64,000 bases of DNA from Variovorax sp. UMC13. GTDB taxonomy: Bacteria > Pseudomonadota > Gammaproteobacteria > Burkholderiales > Burkholderiaceae_C. The notes under the pieces were generated by a model, which saw nothing but the letters and a program-made list of their open reading frames with translations, searched no databases and was not told the DNA's origin. Position numbers and translations under genes: made by a program. The stretch is from positions 1-64,000 of the forward strand of contig NZ_LZZW01000012.1 in the NCBI RefSeq assembly GCF_014170375.1. The letters run 5' to 3'. Shown here piece by piece: positions 29,515 through 36,404 of this stretch (positions are counted from its first letter, which is position 1; the number at the start of each line of letters is the position of its first letter).

Positions 29515-29537
29515 CGGCGGCGCGCGCGAAGCCCTCG

Positions 29538-29543
29538 ATTATA
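29538..29543 (-). promoter_or_regulatory. Consensus -10 box (TATAAT) for the rpmF-plsX-fab operon
   Basis: A perfect TATAAT on the minus strand, 122 bases before the rpmF ATG, downstream of the DUF177 stop. The -35 is weak (TGGCGC at 17 bases). Transcription would begin near 29531 and include the structured leader. Confidence 0.55.
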
Positions 29544-29584
29544 GCGCGGTCGATCCGGCTGCGCCAGATCACCCGCACCGGGCG

Positions 29585-30133
29585 CTATTCGCCCTTGGGT
29601 TTCTTGAGTCCGCCCAGCACCGCGAAGGGGTTGGGGCGGGCCTCGTTGGCCTGTTCGAAATCGGCATCTTCGGCCGACAACCGGACCGGTTCCGGGCATA
29701 CGTCATGGCGCGGCGTGACCGGGATCTCCATGAGCAGCTCGTCCTCGATCAGACCCTTGAGGTCGAAGTCGCGCGCGGCCACCAGCACGTCTTCTTCCGA
29801 TTCCTCATCCTCGATCGCGGCCGCCTCTTCGTCGGCCGCGAAGCGGAACCAGCGATCGACTTCGAGGTCGAGCGACACCGGACCCAGGCAGCGCTGGCAG
29901 ACGAAGGGCAGCGTGGCCTCGGCGTGCAGGTGCAGCCAGGCGACCGGCGCGCCGTCGCTGCCGGTGCGGCTTTCGCCCTGGGCCGTCCAGGCCACCTGCG
30001 CATCGGGGGCCGATTCGGCGAGTTCGGCGCTCAGGCGGGCGTAGCCCACGACCGGGTCGCTGCCATGCAGGGTGGCGGCGGCCTCGGCGAAGCCGGTCAC
30101 ATCGAGGCGGGTAGGCACAAATTCTCTGTTCAT
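29585..30133 (-). CDS. DUF177 (YceD) family protein
   Basis: A 182-residue protein of the YceD/DUF177 family, encoded next to rpmF in most bacteria and tied to 23S rRNA or large-subunit accumulation in plants and E. coli. Visible features: FVCQRCLGPVSLDLEV with the conserved cysteine pair, an acidic stretch (EDEESEEDV), DLKGLIEDELLMEIPVTP, and a C-terminal NPFAVLGGLKK. I chose ATG 30133 (MNREFVPTRLDV) over the GTG at 30166. Divergent from maf. Confidence 0.88.
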   Translation of the reverse strand: MNREFVPTRLDVTGFAEAAATLHGSDPVVGYARLSAELAESAPDAQVAWTAQGESRTGSDGAPVAWLHLHAEATLPFVCQRCLGPVSLDLEVDRWFRFAADEEAAAIEDEESEEDVLVAARDFDLKGLIEDELLMEIPVTPRHDVCPEPVRLSAEDADFEQANEARPNPFAVLGGLKKPKGE

Positions 30134-30171
30134 CCCGGCCAGTCTAAACCGCTCACGCACAATCACGCCCC

Positions 30172-30753
30172 ATGCAACGTCCGCTGATCCTCGCCTCGAC
30201 CTCGCGCTACCGCCGCGAATTGCTCACCCGCCTCCAGCGCCCCTTCAGCGTCGAATCGCCCGAAGTGGACGAAACACCGCTGCCGGGCGAGACCTCGCTG
30301 GCACTGGCCCAGCGCCTGGCGCTGGCCAAGGCCCAGGCCGTGGCGGCCCGTTTCCCGAGCGCCGTGGTGATCGGCTCTGACCAGGTGGCCGACCTCCACG
30401 GCGAGCCGCTGGGCAAGCCCGGCGACCACGCGCGCGCCACCGCGCAGCTGCAGCGCATGCGCGGGCAGACCATGGTGTTCCAGACCGCGGTGGCCGTGGT
30501 CTGCGCCGAGAGCGGCTTCGTCGCCCACGACGTGGCCCCGGTGCGCGTGGTGTTCCGCGACCTGAGCGACGCGGCGATCGAGAACTACCTGCGCGCCGAG
30601 CAGCCTTACGACTGCGCGGGCAGCGCCAAGAGCGAAGGCCTGGGCATCGCGCTGCTCGAATCGATCGACAGCGACGACCCGACCGCCCTCGTCGGTCTGC
30701 CGCTGATCCGCACCTGCCGCATGCTGCGCGCCGCCGGGGTCGACCTGCTGTGA
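30172..30753 (+). CDS. Maf-like nucleotide pyrophosphatase (YceF subgroup)
   Basis: Hydrolyses non-canonical or methylated nucleoside triphosphates; YceF-type Maf proteins act on 7-methyl-GTP. The 193-residue protein starts LILASTSRYRRELL, with the conserved glutamate in the segment SPEVDETPLPGE and DQVADLHGEPLGKPG as the second active-site block. It is next to the DUF177-rpmF locus, the usual place for yceF. It overlaps the next methyltransferase gene by 4 bases. Confidence 0.92.
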   Translation: MQRPLILASTSRYRRELLTRLQRPFSVESPEVDETPLPGETSLALAQRLALAKAQAVAARFPSAVVIGSDQVADLHGEPLGKPGDHARATAQLQRMRGQTMVFQTAVAVVCAESGFVAHDVAPVRVVFRDLSDAAIENYLRAEQPYDCAGSAKSEGLGIALLESIDSDDPTALVGLPLIRTCRMLRAAGVDLL

Positions 30754-31508
30754 GCCGCGGCAAGCTCTACCTCGTGCCGGCCCCGCTGGACTTCGGCTGC
30801 GACACCCAGGCACCGCTGCAGGACGCCCTGCCGCTGGGCACGCTGCAGGCCGCGGCCGGCATCACCCACTGGATCTGCGAGAACGCCAAGACCGCGCGCG
30901 CCTACCTCAAGCGCATCGACGCCGTCGTGCCGCTGGCGCAGCCGCTGCAGGCGCAGCAGATCCAGGAGCTGCCGCGCGAGGTGCACAAGAAGGGCGACCA
31001 TGCGGGCCAGTTCGACGCCCGCCCGCTGCTGGCGGCCGCGCTGGAAGGCCACGACATGGGCCTGATGAGCGAGGCCGGCATGCCGGCGGTGGCCGACCCG
31101 GGCTCGTCGGTGGCGCGCGCGGCACACGACCTGGGGCTCGAGGTGGTGCCGCTGACCGGCCCGGTGTCGCTGCTGCTCGCGCTGGCCGCCAGCGGCCTCA
31201 ACGGCCAGAACTTCGCCTTCGTCGGCTACCTGCCGCAGGACGCGGACGGCCGCGTGCAGCGCATCCGCGAACTCGAGGCCCTGGCCTTGAGAACCGGCCA
31301 GACCCAGCTCTTCATCGAGACGCCCTACCGCAACGCCGCGCTGCTGCAGTCGCTCACCCAGACCTTGCAGCACCACACGCGCCTGTCCGTGGCGCGCGGC
31401 CTCACGCTGGGCAACGCCAGCGTGCGCAGCGAAACCGTGAAGGCCTGGCGTGCCAGGCCGGCGGCCACCGAGGACCGCCTGCCGGCCGTGTTCGCCATCG
31501 GCCGCTGA
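30750..31508 (+). CDS. RsmI-like SAM-dependent methyltransferase (tetrapyrrole methylase fold)
   Basis: A 252-residue protein with the tetrapyrrole-methylase fold seen in RsmI, the 16S rRNA C1402 2'-O-methylase. It has KLYLVPAPLD at the start, GLMSEAGMPAVADPGSSVAR, VVPLTGPVSLLLALAASGL and FIETPYRNAALLQSL. It departs from RsmI at the N-terminus (no LYVVATPIGN-type glycine motif) and has a different C-terminus, so it is probably the paralogue found next to maf in Burkholderiales. Substrate unknown. GTG start overlapping the maf stop. Confidence 0.8.
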   Translation: MSRGKLYLVPAPLDFGCDTQAPLQDALPLGTLQAAAGITHWICENAKTARAYLKRIDAVVPLAQPLQAQQIQELPREVHKKGDHAGQFDARPLLAAALEGHDMGLMSEAGMPAVADPGSSVARAAHDLGLEVVPLTGPVSLLLALAASGLNGQNFAFVGYLPQDADGRVQRIRELEALALRTGQTQLFIETPYRNAALLQSLTQTLQHHTRLSVARGLTLGNASVRSETVKAWRARPAATEDRLPAVFAIGR

Positions 31509-31509
31509 G

Positions 31510-32649
31510 ATGGGCGCGACCTCCCGCGGCAACCGCTGGGCCACCCGGACCCAGTTCTTCTGCTCCGGCTTCATCTTCGCGACCTGGGGCGTGCATGTGC
31601 CGACCATCAAGACCCACTACGGCCTCGACGAGGCGCAACTGGGCTTCGCCATGCTGGCCGCGGGCGTGGGCGCGCTGTTCGGCATCACGCGCGCCAGCCG
31701 CTGGATCGGCCGCCACGGCGCGCGCCGGATCGCCGGCTGCGCGGGCACGGTCTACGCGCTGCTGATCGCCCTGCTGGTCCTGATGCCCGGCTATGCGGCG
31801 CTGCTCGGCCTGCTGGCCGCCTTCGGCCTGGTGACCAGCGTGTTCGACGTGGCCATCAACACCGATGCCGCGCAACTGGAAGCGCATGAAGGCGCGCACC
31901 TGATGAGCGGCATGCACGGCATGTTCAGCCTGGGCGGCATGGTGGGCGCGGTGAGCGGCGGCGCCGCGCTGGCCACCGGCATGGGCGTGCAGGCCCATCT
32001 GCTGGCCGTGGCCGCCGTGATGGCGCTCGCCATCGCGGGCTCGTCCACCCGCATGCTGCCCCGGCCCGCCGGCGTCGCGGCCGATGCCGACGCGGGCTTC
32101 CGCCTGCCGCGCGGCGCGCTGGTGGTGATGGGGGTGCTGGCGGCCCTGGGCCTGATCGCCGAAGGCGCGATCTACGACTGGAGCGTGCTCTACTTGAACC
32201 AGGAACTGGGGGCGCCGCAGCAGCAGGCTGCCTTGGCCTATGCGAGCTTCTCCGCCGCCATGGCCGCCGCGCGCTTCGGCGGCGATGCGCTGCGCGCCCG
32301 CTTTGCACCCGCGCAGCTGCTGCGGGCCAGCGCGCTGCTGGCCGCCGCCTCGATGACCCTGGTGCTGCTGACCGACCTCCCCTGGCTCGCGCTCGCGGGC
32401 TTCGCCGGCGTGGGCGTGGGCTTCGCGAACGTGGTGCCGATCCTGTTCGCGGCCTCGGCCCAGGTGCCGGGCGTCGAACCCTCGCGCGGCATCGCGGCGG
32501 TGTCGGCCGCGGCCTACCTGGGCTTCATGGCCGGCCCGCCGGTGATCGGACTGCTGGCGCGCGTCAGCTCGCTGACGATCGCGCTCTACACGGTGGTGGC
32601 CTTCGCGGTCGCGCTGGCCGCCTCGGCACGCTACGCGAACACGCGCTGA
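31510..32649 (+). CDS. MFS transporter (YbjJ-like)
   Basis: A 379-residue membrane protein with 12 predicted helices. The motif GLVTSVFDVAINTDAAQLE followed by HLMSGMHGMFSLGGMVG matches the YbjJ/fucose-permease-like MFS subgroup. Substrate cannot be told from sequence. ATG 31510 follows the upstream stop by 1 base, so it is in the same transcript as maf and the methylase. Convergent with the S49 peptidase gene, 7 bases away. Confidence 0.85.
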   Translation: MGATSRGNRWATRTQFFCSGFIFATWGVHVPTIKTHYGLDEAQLGFAMLAAGVGALFGITRASRWIGRHGARRIAGCAGTVYALLIALLVLMPGYAALLGLLAAFGLVTSVFDVAINTDAAQLEAHEGAHLMSGMHGMFSLGGMVGAVSGGAALATGMGVQAHLLAVAAVMALAIAGSSTRMLPRPAGVAADADAGFRLPRGALVVMGVLAALGLIAEGAIYDWSVLYLNQELGAPQQQAALAYASFSAAMAAARFGGDALRARFAPAQLLRASALLAAASMTLVLLTDLPWLALAGFAGVGVGFANVVPILFAASAQVPGVEPSRGIAAVSAAAYLGFMAGPPVIGLLARVSSLTIALYTVVAFAVALAASARYANTR

Positions 32650-32656
32650 ACGCGGG

Positions 32657-33697
32657 TCAGCGCAGCGCCGGCGCGCTGCGCAGCGCGCTCACCGAGGCAT
32701 TGCCCATCGCGGCGCCGAACTTCTTGGCCAGTTTCTCCGCCACGTTGTCGCGGCGCGTGTAGTCGATCACGTCCTCGGCCTTGATCACCTCGCGCGCCAC
32801 GTAGTCGACGTTGCCGAGGTGGTCGGCCAGCCCCATGTCCACGGCCTGCTGGCCGCTCCAGAACAGGCCGCTGAACAGGCCCGGCGTGTCGAGCTTGAGG
32901 CGGTCGCCGCGGCCGGCCTTGACCACGTTGATGAACTGGGTGTGGATCTGGTCGAGCATCTGCTGCGCATGGGCGCGCTGCGGCTCGCTCATCGGGCTGA
33001 ACGGGTCGAGGAAGCCCTTGTTCTCGCCCGCGGTCAGCAGGCGGCGCTCGACGCCGAGCTTCTCCATGGTGCCGGTGAAGCCGAAGCCGTCCATCAGCAC
33101 GCCGATGCTGCCCACGATGCTGGCCTTGTCCACGTAGATCTGGTCGGCGGCGGCCGCGATGTAGTAGGCGGCCGAGGCGCAGGTCTCCTCGACCACCGCG
33201 TAGACCGGCTTGCCGTGCTTGGCCTTGAGGCGCTTGATCTCGTCGTTGATGATGCCGGCCTGCACCGGGCTGCCGCCGGGCGAATTGATCAGCAGCACCA
33301 CGCCCTTGGCGCCCGCATCCTCGAAGGCGGTCTTCAGGGCCGCGACCACGAATTCGGCGCTGGCGTCGGAGCCGTTGGCGATCTCGCCCTTGATCTCCAC
33401 CACCGCGGTGTGCGCCGTGGTCGCGGCGGTGCTGGTCGCGGTGCGCGACACCGCGAACCAGGCCAGGAAGATGAAGAAGGCCAGCCAGCCCAGGCGCACG
33501 AAGGTCTTCCAGCGGCGTGTCGCGCGCTGCTCGCGCAGGGCGGCGAAGGCGAGCTTCTCGAGCGTGGCCCGCTCCCAGCCGGGTTGTGAAGTGGGATCGT
33601 TCTTGGACATGTTGGGGGCGGCTTGCGCGGAGGAAAGCGGCACGGGCCGCTCGAAGGGCTCGAAACCCTGGGGTTCCGTGCGGGTGGGTTCGGTCAT
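32657..33697 (-). CDS. S49 family signal-peptide peptidase-like protease (SppA type)
   Basis: A 346-residue membrane-anchored serine protease. A cytoplasmic N-terminal stretch of about 65 residues is followed by one membrane helix (LGWLAFFIFLAWFAV). The S49 domain has VVLLINSPGGSPVQAGII, the catalytic Ser175 in EETCASAAYYIA, IVGSIGVLMDGFG, and a lysine (about K226, AGENKGFLDPF) at the position of the Ser-Lys dyad base. It is the short, single-domain form. Likely role: breaking down leftover signal peptides in the membrane. Confidence 0.88.
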   Translation of the reverse strand: MTEPTRTEPQGFEPFERPVPLSSAQAAPNMSKNDPTSQPGWERATLEKLAFAALREQRATRRWKTFVRLGWLAFFIFLAWFAVSRTATSTAATTAHTAVVEIKGEIANGSDASAEFVVAALKTAFEDAGAKGVVLLINSPGGSPVQAGIINDEIKRLKAKHGKPVYAVVEETCASAAYYIAAAADQIYVDKASIVGSIGVLMDGFGFTGTMEKLGVERRLLTAGENKGFLDPFSPMSEPQRAHAQQMLDQIHTQFINVVKAGRGDRLKLDTPGLFSGLFWSGQQAVDMGLADHLGNVDYVAREVIKAEDVIDYTRRDNVAEKLAKKFGAAMGNASVSALRSAPALR

Positions 33698-33757
33698 GTG
33701 GGTGTGCGCAGCCTGCGGGCAAACGACAGCTGCGAGAGGAAAGGAAGGGAGGGCATC

Positions 33758-34123
33758 CTAGAAAACGAGCGGCAGCAGGTTCCAGTCAGTATGCCAGTGC
33801 ACCACGCCGTCACGCTCGCTCAGGGTGATCTTCACCAGCCCGCCACGGCAGGGCCCGCCGGCGCAGTCGCCGGTGTCGGGCTGGTAGGCCGCGCCGTGCG
33901 TAGCGCACAGCAGCCACTGCCCGCTGTCGTCGAAGAAGCGGTCGGGCTGGTAGTCCATCTCCATTGCCACGTGGGTGCAGCGGTTGAGGTAGGCGTGCGG
34001 CTGGCCCTCGAAGCGAATGGCGAAGGCGCGCAGGCTCTCGCCCTGGTGCACGACATCGAAGGACACGGCCCGCCCACCCTCGACCAGGTCGGCGGAATTG
34101 CACAGGGGAATGATGTCGCTCAT
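33758..34123 (-). CDS. Small Rieske [2Fe-2S] protein
   Basis: A 121-residue single-domain Rieske protein. The cluster ligands are Cys49-x-His51 (NRCTHVAM) and Cys73-x2-His76 (LLCATHGAAY), followed by the DTGDCAGGPC loop. No membrane anchor, so a soluble ferredoxin-like carrier. The gene sits between gph and the S49 peptidase, with 38 and 60 bases on either side. The partner oxidoreductase is unknown; the place next to gph and rluC is usual in Burkholderiales. Confidence 0.88.
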   Translation of the reverse strand: MSDIIPLCNSADLVEGGRAVSFDVVHQGESLRAFAIRFEGQPHAYLNRCTHVAMEMDYQPDRFFDDSGQWLLCATHGAAYQPDTGDCAGGPCRGGLVKITLSERDGVVHWHTDWNLLPLVF

Positions 34124-34161
34124 GGCTGCTCGTCGATCAAACGATGCGTGGAGGTTGGCGG

Positions 34162-34833
34162 TCAGGCATTGTCCCGCAGCCAATCCGACAGTTCGGCGAC
34201 AGAGTGGGCCACATGCAACGGCGACAGCGCCTCGAAGCCGGCCACCTCGTGCGCGCCGTAGCCCACGCCCACGCCCGCGCAGCCGGCATTGACCGCCAGC
34301 TGCAGGTCGTGGGTGGTGTCGCCGATCATCAGCGTGCGCTCGGCCGGCACGTCGAGTTCTTCCATCAGTTCGAGCAGCATGCGCGGATGGGGCTTGCCAT
34401 GCGTCTCGTCGGCGGTGCGCGAACCATCGAAGCGGCCCCGCATGTCGCGCGCGGCCAGCGCCTCGTTGAGGCCGCGGCGCGACTTGCCGGTGGCGATGGC
34501 CAGCAGGTGGCCACGGGCCTTGAGCGCGTCGAGCATCGGCAGCACGCCGTCGAACAGCATCACGTCGTCCTGGTGCTGCAGGTAGTGGTAGCGGTAGCGG
34601 GCGCCGAGCTCGGCGTACTTCTCGCGCGGCACGTCGGGCGCGGCGCGGGCCAGCGCCTCGGCCAGGCCCAGGCCGATGACCCAGGCGGCGTCGCGCTCGT
34701 TGGGCCGGGCGCCGCCGACGTCGACGACCGCCTCCTGGATGCAGCGCGCGATCAGGCGGGTGGAGTCGTAGAGGGTGCCGTCCCAGTCGAAGACGATCAG
34801 GTCGAAACGGCGGGCGGAAACAGCATCGGTCAT
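34162..34833 (-). CDS. gph: HAD-superfamily phosphatase (phosphoglycolate phosphatase-like)
   Basis: A 223-residue haloacid-dehalogenase enzyme. Motif I is LIVFDWDGTLYDST with the nucleophile aspartate, motif II lies in AIATGKSRRGL, and motif IV is MIGDTTHDLQLAVNAGC. A helical cap domain occupies residues 25-90. It resembles the Gph/YcjU-like phosphatases found after rluC in beta-proteobacteria, but the exact substrate (phosphoglycolate or another sugar phosphate) is not proved. It overlaps the rluC stop by 4 bases. Confidence 0.85.
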   Translation of the reverse strand: MTDAVSARRFDLIVFDWDGTLYDSTRLIARCIQEAVVDVGGARPNERDAAWVIGLGLAEALARAAPDVPREKYAELGARYRYHYLQHQDDVMLFDGVLPMLDALKARGHLLAIATGKSRRGLNEALAARDMRGRFDGSRTADETHGKPHPRMLLELMEELDVPAERTLMIGDTTHDLQLAVNAGCAGVGVGYGAHEVAGFEALSPLHVAHSVAELSDWLRDNA

Positions 34834-35861
34834 GGGGAAGGCGCAGGCGAAGGTGGGGTGGCGAGCGAAGCCAGGGCTTCGGGTGGCAGGAAGGCCAGGA
34901 GTTCCGGCGGCAGGTCGGCCTGCAGCGAGATCCGCTGGCCGCCCGCCGGGTGATTGAACTGCAGCCGCCAGGCATGCAGGAACATGCGCTTGAGGCCGCG
35001 TTTTTGCAACTGGCGGTTGCGTTCGAAGTCGCCGTACTTGTCGTCGCCGGCGATCGCGTGGCCGGCCGAAGCCAGGTGCACCCGGATCTGGTGCGTGCGG
35101 CCGGTCTTGATGGTCACGGCCAGCAGCGAGGCGGGTGCGGCGTCGCCCGGCAGGGCGAAGCTCGCCAGCACGCGCACCAGCGTCACCGCGTGCATCGCAT
35201 CGGGATGGTCCTTGGCCACCACGCGCACCCGGCGTTCGCCGTCCGGCAGCAGGTACTTGGCCAGCGGCGCGTCCAGCACCTTGCGGTTGGCGGGCCAGCG
35301 GCCCTCGACCAGCGCCAGGTAGGTCTTGCCGGTCTCGCGCTCGCGGAACTGATCCTGCAGCGCCAGCAGCGCGCTGCGCTTCTTGGCCACCAGCAGGATG
35401 CCCGAGGTCTCGCGGTCGAGCCGGTGCACCAGTTCGAGGAACTTGGCGCCCGGGCGCGCGGTGCGCAGCTGTTCGATCACGCCGAAGCTCACGCCGCTGC
35501 CGCCGTGCACCGCGACGCCCGCGGGCTTGTCGATGGCGAGCACTGCATCGTCCTCCAGCAGGGGCGGGAACTCGCGCGGCGGTGCCGGTGGCGCCCCGCC
35601 CTCCTCGGCGCGCGCCGAGATGCGCACCGGCGGCAGGCGCAGCACGTCGCCCACCTCGATGCGCGTCTCGGCCTGGGCCCGGCCCTTGTTGATGCGCACC
35701 TCGCCCGACCGGATGATCCGGTAGACATGCGTCTTGGGAACGCCTTTCAGATGGCGGAACAGGAAATTGTCGAGTCGCTGCCCGGCCGATTCCTCATCGA
35801 CCGTCAGAAAACGGACTTCGGCCGCTTCAGGGCCCGGCTTCGCACCTATAATGTTTTTCAC
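34830..35861 (-). CDS. rluC: 23S rRNA pseudouridine synthase RluC
   Basis: Makes pseudouridines 955, 2504 and 2580 in 23S rRNA (E. coli numbering). The 343-residue protein has an N-terminal S4 RNA-binding domain (GQRLDNFLFRHLKGVPKTHV) and the RluA-type catalytic core with LVHRLDRETSGILLVAKK, which holds the catalytic aspartate. IKTGRTHQIRVHLASAGHAI is a further family block. A Pro/Ala-rich tail ends the protein. It is divergent from rne, as in enterobacteria. Confidence 0.95.
   Translation of the reverse strand: MKNIIGAKPGPEAAEVRFLTVDEESAGQRLDNFLFRHLKGVPKTHVYRIIRSGEVRINKGRAQAETRIEVGDVLRLPPVRISARAEEGGAPPAPPREFPPLLEDDAVLAIDKPAGVAVHGGSGVSFGVIEQLRTARPGAKFLELVHRLDRETSGILLVAKKRSALLALQDQFRERETGKTYLALVEGRWPANRKVLDAPLAKYLLPDGERRVRVVAKDHPDAMHAVTLVRVLASFALPGDAAPASLLAVTIKTGRTHQIRVHLASAGHAIAGDDKYGDFERNRQLQKRGLKRMFLHAWRLQFNHPAGGQRISLQADLPPELLAFLPPEALASLATPPSPAPSP
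35847..35852 (+). promoter_or_regulatory. Consensus -10 box (TATAAT) of the rne promoter
   Basis: A perfect TATAAT on the plus strand inside the first codons of the divergent rluC. The -35 candidate (GCTTCA at 17 bases) is weak. Transcription would start near 35859 and yield a leader of about 545 nt before rne. Confidence 0.55.
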
Positions 35862-36404
35862 CAGCGCGGTCTTGTAAGTGCTTGATTAAGCAGAAGTTTA
35901 GAGCACCACCGAAAGCGCTGTGAGGTCGATGCCGTTTGGGCGCCGAGTCCGCAAACCCCGCGCTGAAGCGCAAAGTGGCAGACAAGACGCCCCAGCCAAG
36001 CCGACGCCCACGAAACACCGATACGGAATACCCAGCCGGCAGGCTCCAAGCTGCCGGCGGATCGAAGCGAGCCCACTTGTGTTGATGCTGCTGATTCAAA
36101 TTTGCCTGCGCCCGCTGATGCCAGCGGCCTCCGGCATGGAATTGTCCGCAGCGCGCGCCACCCCTGCGCAATCCGCCATGACATCCATGGCGACTCGACA
36201 CCGTCGCGGGCTCGCCCCCATCCATGCGCCCCCTCGCCTGCTGCCGTTGAGCTGACGCTCGACAACGGCCGGCCGCGTTCACGCGGCGGCCAGGCAGCCG
36301 GAGTGTTAGCGGCAATTCCCCCTCGTTTCGCGAAGCGTCGTCCGTGCATCGTTGGCCCGTCAGGGGCCGGTTCGAACGCATATATCTATTAAGGACAACG
36401 CATC
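35862..36404 (+). promoter_or_regulatory. Long 5' leader of rne
   Basis: 543 bases without a convincing gene between rluC and rne. It contains a perfect 8-bp hairpin, GCCGGCAG/CTGCCGGC (36035-36042 and 36051-36058), and a 6-bp GCCGCG/CGCGGC hairpin (36272-36277, 36282-36287). Long structured rne leaders in enterobacteria let RNase E cut its own mRNA and autoregulate; a like role here is inferred. The ATG at 36405 is preceded by AAGGA. Confidence 0.55.

Noticed and set aside
35862..36381. Frames of 100-180 codons in the rne leader on both strands
   Set aside because: They have no ribosome-binding site, no recognised domain and an odd composition; a long untranslated leader is the better reading.
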